A stretch of 64,000 bases of DNA, from positions 868,001 to 932,000 of the forward strand of contig NZ_AP025511.1 in the NCBI RefSeq assembly GCF_024347635.1, read 5' to 3'. Made by a program: the position numbers and the translations under genes. Numbering within the stretch: position 1 is the first letter of the stretch; the number at the start of each line of letters is the position of its first letter. This document shows, piece after piece, positions 8,787 to 18,103 of this stretch. Origin of the DNA: Vibrio tasmaniensis. GTDB taxonomy: Bacteria > Pseudomonadota > Gammaproteobacteria > Enterobacterales > Vibrionaceae. Below the pieces are notes generated by a model, which had not been told where the DNA came from, ran no database searches, and worked only from the letters and a program-made list of their open reading frames with translations.

Positions 8787-9956
8787 TTATCCCATAAACC
8801 AAGATACGAAAATCAACGCACCAAAGCCGAATGTTGCCATTAGTGCTGTGTCGCCACCAGCTGCAGTATAGCTGCCTTCGGTTTGTAGGTGAGGAAAGTC
8901 TGGCCTACGAACTTTAACCACCATTGCAAGTGGTCCCCAGATAGCTAAGAACACCAACACCATCCCCGCGTAATCCAACATACTCACGAATTGGCTAGCG
9001 AATAACTTAGCTAATACCAAAGGTAGAACGAAGGTTAGGGCATAAGCCAATGCTTTGTTGCTGGTGACTGCATCTTTGTTCTGGTCGTACAGCGCCATAG
9101 ACACACCAAGGAAAGAGGTTACCAATGCCAATACTGAGAACAGCGCAATCACTACTTTTAACCAAGCAGACTGCCCGCTAAACGCCGAGATCAGTTCTGA
9201 AATGTTATGGAATTGGCTGATAGCGTCTGTACCAAGGTTACCGATAATCGCGAATAACCAAGTGAGGTAGCAGATTAGTGGAATAACAGAGCCTAGCAGA
9301 ATCATATTGCGGATCTGCTTTTGAGTCGCTTCTCGGTTGTATATAACCAGTGACGGAATCACCACCATAGAGGCAAAGCTGGTAAAGATAACTGCGCTGT
9401 ACTGCACCACGTCATTAGCCGTGTATTTGCTAGCTTGAGTCAGGTAATCAAGGCGAATGTTGCTAAACAAAGAGGCGATAACGATAAGCAGCATCACCAT
9501 CATCGTGATGAATAAACCGCGATTTAACTTGTCGATATACGACTTACCCGCCACCACAATCACACCCATTAATAGGCTGAAAACGGTATAAGCAGCGGAT
9601 GCAGAGATGTCTACGCCGACATCGAGCAGTAGCTTATGAATGATGTCGCCGACACCCAAGATATAAGCGATGAGCATGCACACCAACAGCAGGTAAAAGA
9701 GTGCATTGATAAAGTGTTTACCTTTGCTGCCTAGCGTTAAGTAAGCAACGCTGCTCATGCCACTGTTGTCTTTGGTTTTGGTGCACGCTTCTGCCAAGAG
9801 GAGTGCTGAGTAGGTGGTGCCGATAAAGATAAGTAGCATCAGCACTGAGCTGATCATGAAGCCAAACTGGGCCAACACCATGGGAATAGCAAGCATGCCT
9901 GCCCCTAATGCAGTTCCTGAAAGGATTAGGGAACTGCCGAATAATTTCATATTCAA
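8787..9956 (-). CDS. Aromatic amino acid permease (HAAAP family)
   Basis: This 389-residue inner-membrane protein has about eleven helices and begins with the HAAAP signature LILSGTALGAGMLAIPMV (compare Mtr, TnaB and TyrP). It should import tryptophan or tyrosine with protons. The start may be TTG at 9956, with GAGG eight bases upstream, or ATG at 9950, which is the usual choice but sits 14 bases from that site. It is divergent from mdtL-yidZ; in E. coli the tryptophan permease gene tnaB is next to mdtL and yidZ, so the grouping is an old one although no tnaA is present here. Confidence 0.85.
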   Translation of the reverse strand: MNMKLFGSSLILSGTALGAGMLAIPMVLAQFGFMISSVLMLLIFIGTTYSALLLAEACTKTKDNSGMSSVAYLTLGSKGKHFINALFYLLLVCMLIAYILGVGDIIHKLLLDVGVDISASAAYTVFSLLMGVIVVAGKSYIDKLNRGLFITMMVMLLIVIASLFSNIRLDYLTQASKYTANDVVQYSAVIFTSFASMVVIPSLVIYNREATQKQIRNMILLGSVIPLICYLTWLFAIIGNLGTDAISQFHNISELISAFSGQSAWLKVVIALFSVLALVTSFLGVSMALYDQNKDAVTSNKALAYALTFVLPLVLAKLFASQFVSMLDYAGMVLVFLAIWGPLAMVVKVRRPDFPHLQTEGSYTAAGGDTALMATFGFGALIFVSWFMG

Positions 9957-10431
9957 AAAAACAACCTCTAGCGATCCAATTAATTTTTGTTTGGATTGTA
10001 AATAATTGTTTCCAAGACTAACAAAATACTCAGTAAAGTTAGGGGTTAAATCCTAATTATTTTTGAATTTTTCTAAAAAATTTACGAAGAGATTTGCGCT
10101 GTATATGGCTGGTTGTTTTTGGTATTCATCTTGTGAGTTGTTTTATCTTTCTGATAACTTATGATCATTACCAGCCGTTTAATCATTCGTTCTATACGGC
10201 TGATTAACGGATGCCTTAATCTCAGTGAAACCAAGTCAAAACCTTGTTTATTTGATGACTTCCTGCCGGATTCCCTTATTTTATGAGTACTAATTGGATC
10301 TCCTCAATTAAGAGGCTATCCAGTTGTAGCATGAGGGTTTGTCGTAAATGGAAAGATCCGTTGTCGTAGATGCCACTCGGTAGTTTGACGTTTCGCTCTT
10401 ATTATCCTCACACCAATTATGTGGGGGTGTT
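9957..10431. other. Long intergenic leader of mdtL, with a possible 28-codon upstream ORF
   Basis: The 475-base gap carries promoters for the permease and mdtL. On the plus strand a short frame runs from ATG 10283 to TAG 10367-10369 (28 codons, ending CRKWKDPLS), 62 bases before mdtL. It has no good ribosome site for its first ATG. It may be a leader peptide or a chance frame. Nothing else recognised. Confidence 0.3.
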
Positions 10432-11634
10432 ATGTATCGTTTTCTGTTTTGTAGTTTCGCGCTTGTTCTCTTGTATCCAACGGCGATTGATTTGTATTTG
10501 GTTGGCTTGCCTCAAATCGCTGCTGACCTAAATGCCTCTGAGGCGCAGCTCCATGTGGCGTTTTCTATCTACCTTGCGGGCATGGCAACCACCATGCTGT
10601 TCGCCGGTAAATTTGCCGACAATGTAGGGAGAAAGCCTGTCGCGATTTTCGGTGCGATTGTCTTTGCGACCTCTTCAATCTTCGGTGGAATTGTGACTAG
10701 CGCGGAACCGTTTCTAGCGGTGCGCTTTTTCCAAGGCGTTGGTGCGGGTTCATGCTATGTAGTGGCATTCGCCATTTTGCGAGATGTGTTAGACGACCAA
10801 AAACGTGCCAAGGTGTTGTCGATGATGAACGGTATTACCTGCATCGTACCAGTGATTGCACCCGTGATTGGCCACTTAATCATGACTGTTTATCCTTGGC
10901 CGAGCCTGTTCACGACTATGGCGAGTATGGGCGTTATCGTGTGTTTACTGTCGGTTATAGTACTAAGAGAAACTAAGCCGAATGGTCAAGATTCTGAAGT
11001 GACCAAAGCTTCTGCGTCTCACTCCACTTCAACTGAAACGTTCAAAGACCCGTTGTTTATCAGCCGAGTGATCATGACCAGCTTGGGCGTGACGGCGATT
11101 CTGACTTACGTGAATGTTTCTCCAATGCTGATCATGACCGAGCTTGGCTTCGACCGTGGTCAATACTCCTATACCATGGCTCTCACTGCATTGGTAAGTA
11201 TGTTGGTGTCGTTCTCGGCGCCATTTGCCTTGAATGTGTTTAAGCAGAAAAGCCTGATGCTGACATCTCAAACGTGCTTTGTTATTGCGGCTATCTTGTT
11301 GCTTGCATCGATTGATGGTGGGTTAGTGCATTATGTAACCCTGCTAGGTTTTGCATTTGTGTGTGGTGGTTTCTCGTTAGGTTTTGGTGTTGCAATGAGC
11401 CAAGCATTGAGCTGTTATTCACAACGAGCAGGTGTCGCGAGTTCGATATTGGGCGTTTCTCAGGTGTGCACGTCGGCATTGTTTATCTGGTTGATGGGCG
11501 CTATCGGACTCAGTGCATTGAATATGTTGGTATTTATACTGGCTGCTGGTGGAGTTATCAGTATTGCTCTAATACTATGGGTAGGTCCTTCCCAAGTTAA
11601 AAGTGATTATGAAGAAGCCACTAGCCCGTCTTGA
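10432..11634 (+). CDS. mdtL: Multidrug efflux MFS transporter MdtL
   Basis: This is a 400-residue 12-helix drug:proton antiporter of the Bcr/CflA-like group. It matches my memory of E. coli MdtL closely across its length: SFALVLLYPTAIDLYLVGLP at the start, LNASEAQLHVAFSIYLAGMA, and the antiporter motif with CYVVAFAILRDVLDD. In E. coli MdtL overexpression raises resistance to chloramphenicol and similar drugs. GGGGGTG lies just before the ATG. The yidZ frame starts inside its 3' end, so the two form an operon. A long 5' region precedes it. Confidence 0.92.
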   Translation: MYRFLFCSFALVLLYPTAIDLYLVGLPQIAADLNASEAQLHVAFSIYLAGMATTMLFAGKFADNVGRKPVAIFGAIVFATSSIFGGIVTSAEPFLAVRFFQGVGAGSCYVVAFAILRDVLDDQKRAKVLSMMNGITCIVPVIAPVIGHLIMTVYPWPSLFTTMASMGVIVCLLSVIVLRETKPNGQDSEVTKASASHSTSTETFKDPLFISRVIMTSLGVTAILTYVNVSPMLIMTELGFDRGQYSYTMALTALVSMLVSFSAPFALNVFKQKSLMLTSQTCFVIAAILLLASIDGGLVHYVTLLGFAFVCGGFSLGFGVAMSQALSCYSQRAGVASSILGVSQVCTSALFIWLMGAIGLSALNMLVFILAAGGVISIALILWVGPSQVKSDYEEATSPS

Positions 11635-12577
11635 TCTGAATCTGTTGTTCACTCTGCAATTGTTGTTGCAAGAGCAGAGTGTTTCAAAAGCTGCTAAAAA
11701 GCTTAATGTTACGCCTTCAACGGTGAGTAAATCACTGACCAAGCTTCGAGACTGGTTCGATGATCCTCTGTTCGTGAAAACACCAAGAGGTTTAACGCCG
11801 ACACCACTCGCACTAAGCATGGTGAAAGATCTTCAAGACTGGCTGCAGATTGGAAGCCAAATACTGACGACTCGTGGCGACGATGCGCCTAAAGATCTGC
11901 GCTTGAATCTCGAGGCGGAATCTCCTCTGTCGCTAATCATGCTCAATGAGCTGACGCAAAGCGTGTACCAACGCTATCCAGATGCAAAAATCAAAATGCG
12001 TAATTGGGACTACGATTCGATAGATTCCATCGTACGTGGCGAATCTGATATTGGATTTTCAGGGCGAGAAAGCCACCCGCGTTCGAAAGAATCTCTAGAC
12101 GCGTTGCCATACTTCATCGACTTCGAGGTTCTGTTCCACGACTTGCCTGTCGTGTATCTAAGAAAAGACCATCCTGCCTTGCAAGAAGAGTGGAACCTTG
12201 AGGCTTTCCTCAAATACCCTCACATCAATATTGTGTGGGAGAAAAGTGAAACATGGGCGTTGGATGAAATTCTCACAGATTTGCAACTCGACCGACATAT
12301 CGCACTTACGCTAGCGGGTTTTGAGCAGTCTTTGTTTATGGCGGCTCAGTCAAACCACACCATGACTACCATGGCACCGAATTACTGCCGACGTTACGTA
12401 GAGCAGCTTCACCCCAATCTTACCTGCTTACCTATCCCTCTAGATGAAGAAAATGCCAATAAGTTGCTGATCCCATTCACCATGATTTGGCATAAGCGTA
12501 ATGCCTACAACCCAATCGTTCTATGGCTAAAAGACACGCTTAGAGATCTTTACCAGTTTGAAGGTGAAAATGTCTAA
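11609..12577 (+). CDS. yidZ: LysR family regulator YidZ
   Basis: This LysR regulator (322 residues) matches YidZ of E. coli: N-terminal LDLNLLFTLQLLLQEQSVSK, helix-turn-helix with NVTPSTVSKSLTKLRDWFDD, and the effector half including MRNWDYDSIDSIVRGESDIG and GFSGRESHPRS. The start ATG at 11609 gives MKKPLARLD as in E. coli; a GTG at 11603 is less likely. It overlaps the end of mdtL by 26 bases, the same order as in E. coli, and is likely co-translated with it. E. coli YidZ has been linked to survival under nitric oxide; whether it controls mdtL is not known to me. Confidence 0.9.
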   Translation: MKKPLARLDLNLLFTLQLLLQEQSVSKAAKKLNVTPSTVSKSLTKLRDWFDDPLFVKTPRGLTPTPLALSMVKDLQDWLQIGSQILTTRGDDAPKDLRLNLEAESPLSLIMLNELTQSVYQRYPDAKIKMRNWDYDSIDSIVRGESDIGFSGRESHPRSKESLDALPYFIDFEVLFHDLPVVYLRKDHPALQEEWNLEAFLKYPHINIVWEKSETWALDEILTDLQLDRHIALTLAGFEQSLFMAAQSNHTMTTMAPNYCRRYVEQLHPNLTCLPIPLDEENANKLLIPFTMIWHKRNAYNPIVLWLKDTLRDLYQFEGENV

Positions 12578-12671
12578 CCTTGTGATGAGATTAAATGTGA
12601 TTAGATCACCTGAGGGCTTGTGCCGTTAATATTGGATCGTTGATTTAAATAAGAATTCAGACTTAGAACAG

Positions 12672-12701
12672 AACCCATCAAGTGTTACCTGATGGGTTTT
12701 T
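12672..12701 (+). terminator. Terminator after mdtL-yidZ
   Basis: AACCCATCA and TGATGGGTT form a hairpin followed by TTTTTC, about 95 bases after yidZ. Confidence 0.8.
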
Positions 12702-12793
12702 CATTTTAAATCATGCAGGTAGGGTCAGAACTGTTCAAATGGGTTGAGTGGGGCTTTTTGTTGGTGTCAGTTCTAATTGAGGAAAGTGAACGG

Positions 12794-14221
12794 TTAATGT
12801 GTATGTTTGGCGATTATCTTCGCCAGCGTCACAACCCCTTCTTTCCAATCTTTGTTCTCTTCAATGTTCGCGACCGTGAAGCGTAAGCAGTGTTTGTATT
12901 GGTCGTGTGTACCAAAGACAGTACCAGGTAAAATCCCTAATTTATGTTTTAAGCAATCTTGATAGACGGCATAACTGTCGACCGATTCCGGTAGTGTTAT
13001 CCAGTTTAAAAATGAGCCTTCAGGTTTTGATAGGTGGTAGCGGCCGACAAGGTGAGGGTAGCTATCTAATGCATGGATTAATAGGCTTTGGAACTGCTTT
13101 TGATTGGTTTGATAGAGCCGTTTCATCTTAGATAAATGGCTGCGGTATTTGCCCGTTGTGAGGAATTGTCCAACCGCCGATTGCATAAGATTGGAACTGC
13201 CCATGTTATCGCATAGTAGATACTTCTCGACCAAGGGCTGATAGCGCCCTGAGAGTAACCAACCGATACGCAAGCGAGAATCTAAGGTCTTGGACAAAGA
13301 GTTGACGTAAATGATTCTGTCTTGATCATCTAACTCTTTTAGGCTGGCAATCGGTGTGTCGAACGACAAGCTACCGAATACATCGTCTTCGATAATCGGT
13401 AAAGATCCGGTTATCTCCAGTAATGCCTTTCGGTTAGCCAATGGCATTCGTGAACCTGTTGGATTGGTAAAGTTTGGTGTTAGCAGTAAGGTTTTTACTT
13501 CCCATTTGTTCAACGAACTTTGTAGTGATGGAATATCAATGCCGTGGCTCACACTGCTTGGAATTTCTAGTGCTTGCAAACCAAGCGATTCAAGTAAAAG
13601 CAGATTGCCAAAGTAACAGGGCGACTCGACCGCCACGATGTCTCCCGGTTTGGTTAATGCACGTAAAGCCAGACTGATCGCCTGTTGAGCACCATGTGTA
13701 ATCGCAATCTCATTCGATCCCGCAGGTACGCCTAGATCATGGGTGATCTTTAACAACTGCTTGACTAATTGCTCATCACCGGGAGGTAATTGGTAATAAC
13801 CGGGAAGCTGAGTTTGCAAACGGCTATGGCGACCGATTTCGGCATACAAGCTACGAATAGCCGGGTTATTAATGTTCGGGTGTGCAGAGCCAGCTAGAAG
13901 CTTTAAACGACCTTTGGGACGAGAGAGTACAGATTTGGTGACCGACAAGAGATCGACTTTTTGAGGCTGACTCGGTGCATCCCAGATGGTGGTGTTCGGT
14001 GCTTTTACACGATAGCCTGATTTAGGCACAGAATAAACCCAGCCCGTCGCTTCCAGTTCTTGATAAGCGCGAATCACGGTGTTTTTGCTCACACCGAGTT
14101 GTTCACTGAGTTGACGAATGGAAGGCAAGCGGTCGTCTGGGTGAAAGAGCCCTTTATCGATTTGAGCCTTAATATGTTGTTCTATCGCGAGATATTTATT
14201 GCCGCTGAGTTCTGCTTCCAC
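12794..14221 (-). CDS. MocR-type regulator (GntR helix-turn-helix fused to aminotransferase domain)
   Basis: The 475-residue protein joins a GntR winged helix (residues ~10-75, DDRLPSIRQLSEQLGVSKNT) to a fold-type I aminotransferase domain (~110-470). The PLP-binding lysine is in YVNSLSKTLDSRLRIGW (about residue 313) and other cofactor residues are in PNFTNPTG and IEDDVFGSL. MocR proteins sense PLP and an amine or amino acid and usually control a divergent gene. Here that gene is the EamA-type exporter 122 bases away, so export of an amino acid or PLP-related compound is a fair guess. Start is GTG at 14221, with AAGGGG five bases before. Confidence 0.9.
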   Translation of the reverse strand: MEAELSGNKYLAIEQHIKAQIDKGLFHPDDRLPSIRQLSEQLGVSKNTVIRAYQELEATGWVYSVPKSGYRVKAPNTTIWDAPSQPQKVDLLSVTKSVLSRPKGRLKLLAGSAHPNINNPAIRSLYAEIGRHSRLQTQLPGYYQLPPGDEQLVKQLLKITHDLGVPAGSNEIAITHGAQQAISLALRALTKPGDIVAVESPCYFGNLLLLESLGLQALEIPSSVSHGIDIPSLQSSLNKWEVKTLLLTPNFTNPTGSRMPLANRKALLEITGSLPIIEDDVFGSLSFDTPIASLKELDDQDRIIYVNSLSKTLDSRLRIGWLLSGRYQPLVEKYLLCDNMGSSNLMQSAVGQFLTTGKYRSHLSKMKRLYQTNQKQFQSLLIHALDSYPHLVGRYHLSKPEGSFLNWITLPESVDSYAVYQDCLKHKLGILPGTVFGTHDQYKHCLRFTVANIEENKDWKEGVVTLAKIIAKHTH

Positions 14222-14343
14222 GTTTTCCCCTTGTTACTCACACTTAATCTGTAACCATTTAAAGTGTTATATCTGTATCTTTATTAGTTATCTGTACCCA
14301 ACTAAGGTAACAGCATTGATGAAGAGTTGACCAGAGGTTTGTA

Positions 14344-15243
14344 ATGCTGATTAAAATGATTCCGTTTGTGTTTGTACTATTGTGGTCGTCAGGCTTTGTT
14401 GGCGCCCGTCTTGGTGTTGAATACGCTGAACCCGCAACGTTACTTTCACTTAGGATGGTAGCCAACGTGGCGCTATTCTTGGTTTTGATTTCAATCCTTA
14501 AGCGTCGTATTCCTCGTGGTCGAGCATTTTTCCACGCTTGTGTGGTGGGTATCTTGATTCATGGCTTCTACCTTGGTGGCACTTATCTCGCGATTGATAT
14601 GGGTATGCCTGCCGGGTTGAGTTCTCTGCTTGTTGGCTTACAACCGATTCTGACGGCATTGATAATGATCAGCTGTACCTCGCAGCGTTTTAATTTCGCA
14701 CAATGGTTAGGTTTAGCCCTTGGTTTCGCAGGTATTAGCTTGGTGCTGATGGGCAATATTGAGTGGCAGTCAGACGACCAAAAAGGCATGGCAACGTTAC
14801 TGTGTTTGGTTTCTTTGGTTGGTATCACGGTCGGTACCTTGTATCAGAAGCGCTTTTGTCAGGGTACAGATATGGTCGGTGGCGCGATGGTGCAGTACTT
14901 GGCTGCAGCAGCATTGTTCTTACCTTTTGCAATGCGTTACGAAACTATGCAGGTGAACTGGACTATTGAGTTCACGTTAACTCTGGCTTGGCTAGTGATT
15001 GTCTTATCGTGCATTGCCATTCTATTGCTGCTTTACATGGTAGAGCATGGTGCTTCTTCAAGTGTGGCATCGGTGTTTTACCTCGTTCCACCCACAACTG
15101 CAATTCAAGCGTGGCTTATCTTCGGAGAGTCGTTCGACATTTACGGCGCCATAGGCTTCGCGTTGTCAGCGACCGCTGTTTATCTGGTGGTGAAAAAGCC
15201 TGAGTTGATTAAGTTCCGTAGACGAACAGCATTAGAGAGGTAA
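14344..15243 (+). CDS. EamA/DMT family exporter
   Basis: This 299-residue protein has ten membrane helices in two repeated EamA halves, typical of drug/metabolite exporters such as RhaT/YdcZ relatives. Motifs include FVLLWSSGFVGARLGVEYAE at the start and a second-half segment ending GLALGFAGISLVLMG. It likely exports an amino acid or other small metabolite. It is divergent from the MocR regulator, and AGAGG lies seven bases before the ATG. It is followed by a dispersed repeat element rather than by a clear terminator of its own. Confidence 0.85.
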   Translation: MLIKMIPFVFVLLWSSGFVGARLGVEYAEPATLLSLRMVANVALFLVLISILKRRIPRGRAFFHACVVGILIHGFYLGGTYLAIDMGMPAGLSSLLVGLQPILTALIMISCTSQRFNFAQWLGLALGFAGISLVLMGNIEWQSDDQKGMATLLCLVSLVGITVGTLYQKRFCQGTDMVGGAMVQYLAAAALFLPFAMRYETMQVNWTIEFTLTLAWLVIVLSCIAILLLLYMVEHGASSSVASVFYLVPPTTAIQAWLIFGESFDIYGAIGFALSATAVYLVVKKPELIKFRRRTALER

Positions 15244-15257
15244 TTTGTCTACCAAAA

Positions 15258-15423
15258 TTATACCAATCGTAGTAACTAACTGGTCACCCTAGCTTGTTAA
15301 AAATCTCGATAACTTCGTTAGAATTTTTGATTGTAGAATAACTACTTATCGAAAAATTCTGCCTTGTTCTCAAGCTTTTTTCCTACGCTATTTTTGATCA
15401 CTTACTTACTGTGATTGGTATAA
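15258..15423 (+). repeat. Dispersed intergenic repeat, copy 1 (~166 bp, inverted ends)
   Basis: The element begins TTATACCAATCGTAGTAA and ends TTACTGTGATTGGTATAA, so its ends are inverted repeats. The reverse complement of 56875-57039 matches it along its length at roughly 85-90 percent by eye, including the core TTGATTGTAGAATAACTACT. It holds no reading frame of note and is probably a MITE-like or REP-type element. Confidence 0.75.
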
Positions 15424-15450
15424 CTCGACTTGAAATAGATTGCTAGAAAC

Positions 15451-15478
15451 AAAAAAGAGCCTGAATATTCAGGCTCTA
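15451..15478 (-). terminator. Terminator of the DUF3010 gene
   Basis: On the minus strand GAGCCTGAATATTCAGGCTC is followed by TTTTTT. It sits about 30 bases after the stop codon of the DUF3010 gene. Confidence 0.85.
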
Positions 15479-15508
15479 TCTGTATCAATATTGGCTAGCG
15501 ACTATTGA

Positions 15509-15934
15509 TTAGCGCTGCATTAAACAAGCGTAAGCCGTGGTAAACGGTGCTTCTTGGTACTGCTTAAGGCCTGTTTCTTTGAACTTCATCATAAGAGGGT
15601 TGCGCTTAAGGCTTTCTTTGATTTCATTCGGAGATACAACGGTTACGTCTAGGCCGTCGATCAACTGAATTGCTGCTTCTAGTTTGAAGCCGAAGCCACC
15701 GCCAGCAAATTTGCCTTTAGTTTGGCGTTGACGAATTACCACTTTTTCTACTTGGTAATCTTCCATTAACTTTGCAAAAGAAAATTGAAAATCTTTCATA
15801 TTCTGTGTGTCGTTTGCGTCGCTAATCGCAACTTTAGAAACTCGGCAATCAGGAATGTTAAATACACCGTCTGACAGAGAAAGAAGACAGATGACTGCAT
15901 CGTTACCTTTGATTTCAACACCACAAATTTTCAT
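15509..15934 (-). CDS. DUF3010 family protein
   Basis: The 141-residue protein fits the DUF3010 family, found mainly in vibrios and relatives. It starts MKICGVEIKGNDAVICLLSL, a strand-rich start similar to RuvC/RNase H-like folds, and contains KVVIRQRQTKGKFAGGGFGF. No biochemical role is known to me. It is soluble, with no signal peptide or membrane segment. AGGT lies six bases before the ATG. It stands alone with its own terminator. Confidence 0.85.
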   Translation of the reverse strand: MKICGVEIKGNDAVICLLSLSDGVFNIPDCRVSKVAISDANDTQNMKDFQFSFAKLMEDYQVEKVVIRQRQTKGKFAGGGFGFKLEAAIQLIDGLDVTVVSPNEIKESLKRNPLMMKFKETGLKQYQEAPFTTAYACLMQR

Positions 15935-16190
15935 GTTCTTACCTACTTATTTTAGAGCCCTATATTATGGTGTTATTTCTATCACTTCTCCAGTAGTAGA
16001 ACATATCTGTAGTAAATAAATTCAAGTTTTCGCACAAAAAGCCATTCAGGTTGACGTCTGGTTAAATGAGAAGCTGCAGTTTTTATTGTTTATTTTTATA
16101 TGCGACGAGATTCACAAAACTTTAGCTGGCTTTTTTAACGATACTGTATATTATTCTCGTCCCTATTTTATGTGTGGTTATTAACCCTCT

Positions 16191-17828
16191 ATGAGTATCA
16201 ACAACCTTTCTATTAAGAGTAAAATTGCGATCCCTCTAATGGTTATCGTGATTGTTTTCTCAACTGTTACTGTGCTTAACGTGATTAAATCTAACGCCCA
16301 AGCCGCAATTAACCATGAGCTCAATAATGTGCTTCAGCCTGTCCTTGATAATTTGGAAGACGGGTATCGTGACATTTATCAAGTCATCGCATCTGCTCAA
16401 GGTCTGTTGCTTGCGAAAGATCAAGAGGCAGTTGAATATCAACAATTCGAATTTAAAGACAACGCTTACAAAGCCGTTCCACGCTTTGAAAGCGTTCAAA
16501 CCCTATATACCGCAGGCGTGTTAGGCTCATCTTCTCAAGACGAGCTAGCGAAACTGGTGAAGGCGATGAAAAAGTGGGTAGCGTTGCATGAACCAATGTT
16601 TGCTGACCCTGCCAACGCTCTTCAATACAACATCGAATACGCGCCGATGTTGGAAGCTGAGTTTGCGATTATTCGCGCTCAACTTCGTGATGTTAGAGCT
16701 GTGATTGAAATGAAGCAAAAAGAGCTTCGTCAGCAAGCTGATGATTCAATTGAAGAAAGCAAAGTGATCATCGAGGTGGGTATGGCGGTTGCTGTACTCG
16801 CTGCGTTGTTTGCGATGTGGTTATCTAACCGCTATATCGTTCAGCCGATTCAGAATGTAGAGAAAGCGATGAATGAAATCGCATCGGGTGACGGTAACTT
16901 AGCTCAGCGAATGAAAGTGGAAGGTTCTGATGAGATTGCTCGTTTAAGTGCAGCGTTTAACAAGTTTGTTAGTAAGATACATACCACTGTTGAACAAGTG
17001 ATTCTGACATCAAATGCCGTACGTGCAGAGATGGAAAACATCAAATCAATCACACAAAATGTGGCTGAGTTCTCTTCGAATCAACAGAAAGAAAGTGAAG
17101 TCGTAGCGGCTGCCGTTCATGAAATGCAAGCGACCAGTGAAACGGTAAGCGGTAACGCATTAGATGCAGCAACAGCAAGTAACGTTGCAAATAATGAAGT
17201 GGAATCAGCAGACAGCACTTTGGGCCTAACCGTGACTTCTATTGAACGCCTTGCACAAGACATCGAGAACGCAGGCGGTGTGGTTCAGGAATTGGATACT
17301 GATGTGAAGAACATTGCTTCTATTCTTGGCGTGATCAAAGGCATTGCAGAGCAAACCAATCTATTGGCATTGAATGCGGCGATTGAAGCAGCGCGTGCTG
17401 GTGAGCAAGGTCGTGGTTTTGCGGTAGTGGCTGATGAAGTCCGTGCGCTTGCGAGCAAAACTCAAGACAGTACGGGTGAAATCCAGTCAATGATTGAACG
17501 CTTAGAAGTTGGCGCTAAACATGCCGTTGGCGTGATGACAGAAAGCAAGGCAAGTGGCGAGAAAACCATTGTTCAAGCGGGTACTGCGGCTTCTTCATTG
17601 AGCGAGATTCGTAATTCAATCGGTCAGATGAATGAGATGAACACGCAAATTGCAACAGCGGCTTCGCAGCAGTCTCAGGTGTCTGAAGAAGTGAATAAGA
17701 ATGTTCAACGCATCGCGGAAAGCACCATGAAAATGGTTGAGATGGCAAGCAGTGCTGAGAACGCATGTCTGTCATTAGCAGAGCAGTGTGAAGCGCTTGA
17801 TAGCCTAGTTTCTCAGTTTGAAGTGTAA
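16191..17828 (+). CDS. Methyl-accepting chemotaxis protein
   Basis: This 545-residue chemoreceptor has membrane segments at about 11-31 and 192-212, a ~160-residue helical periplasmic domain (probably four-helix-bundle type), a HAMP linker, and a cytoplasmic hairpin whose tip reads EQTNLLALNAAIEAARAGEQ. It should signal to CheA through CheW. The periplasmic domain shows no motif that names a ligand. The ATG is poorly supported by a ribosome site, but the first transmembrane segment starts right after it. It stands alone between terminators. Confidence 0.9.
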   Translation: MSINNLSIKSKIAIPLMVIVIVFSTVTVLNVIKSNAQAAINHELNNVLQPVLDNLEDGYRDIYQVIASAQGLLLAKDQEAVEYQQFEFKDNAYKAVPRFESVQTLYTAGVLGSSSQDELAKLVKAMKKWVALHEPMFADPANALQYNIEYAPMLEAEFAIIRAQLRDVRAVIEMKQKELRQQADDSIEESKVIIEVGMAVAVLAALFAMWLSNRYIVQPIQNVEKAMNEIASGDGNLAQRMKVEGSDEIARLSAAFNKFVSKIHTTVEQVILTSNAVRAEMENIKSITQNVAEFSSNQQKESEVVAAAVHEMQATSETVSGNALDAATASNVANNEVESADSTLGLTVTSIERLAQDIENAGGVVQELDTDVKNIASILGVIKGIAEQTNLLALNAAIEAARAGEQGRGFAVVADEVRALASKTQDSTGEIQSMIERLEVGAKHAVGVMTESKASGEKTIVQAGTAASSLSEIRNSIGQMNEMNTQIATAASQQSQVSEEVNKNVQRIAESTMKMVEMASSAENACLSLAEQCEALDSLVSQFEV

Positions 17829-17907
17829 TCTTTGAAACTGAACAGGTAAGAGTGAATGACTAATCATTTCTAATTTTAGTCCTCATTCATCTGTAATGGA
17901 TAACAAT

Positions 17908-17940
17908 AAAACCCGTACTCAATGAGTGCGGGTTTTCTTT
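17908..17940 (+). terminator. Terminator after chemoreceptor gene
   Basis: AAAACCCGTACTCA pairs with TGAGTGCGGGTTTT, followed by CTTTTTT. Confidence 0.85.
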
Positions 17941-18103
17941 TTTATTCGACATTTTCAATACCAAGTTGATTCGGACTAGGTAGGTGAGGGCAATTAATTG
18001 TCGATGACGAATCTATGCGCGTGGTGCCTATTAAGCAAGGTGACACTGCTCTATATCTTCAATACACTGTGTGGGTAACCATAGTTCAATATAGGGTAAA
18101 GGC

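Noticed and set aside
9957..10431. TnaC-type tryptophan-sensing leader
   Set aside because: The short frame lacks the W-F-N-x-D spacing and terminal Pro of TnaC and no tnaA follows; kept only as a weak leader-peptide idea.
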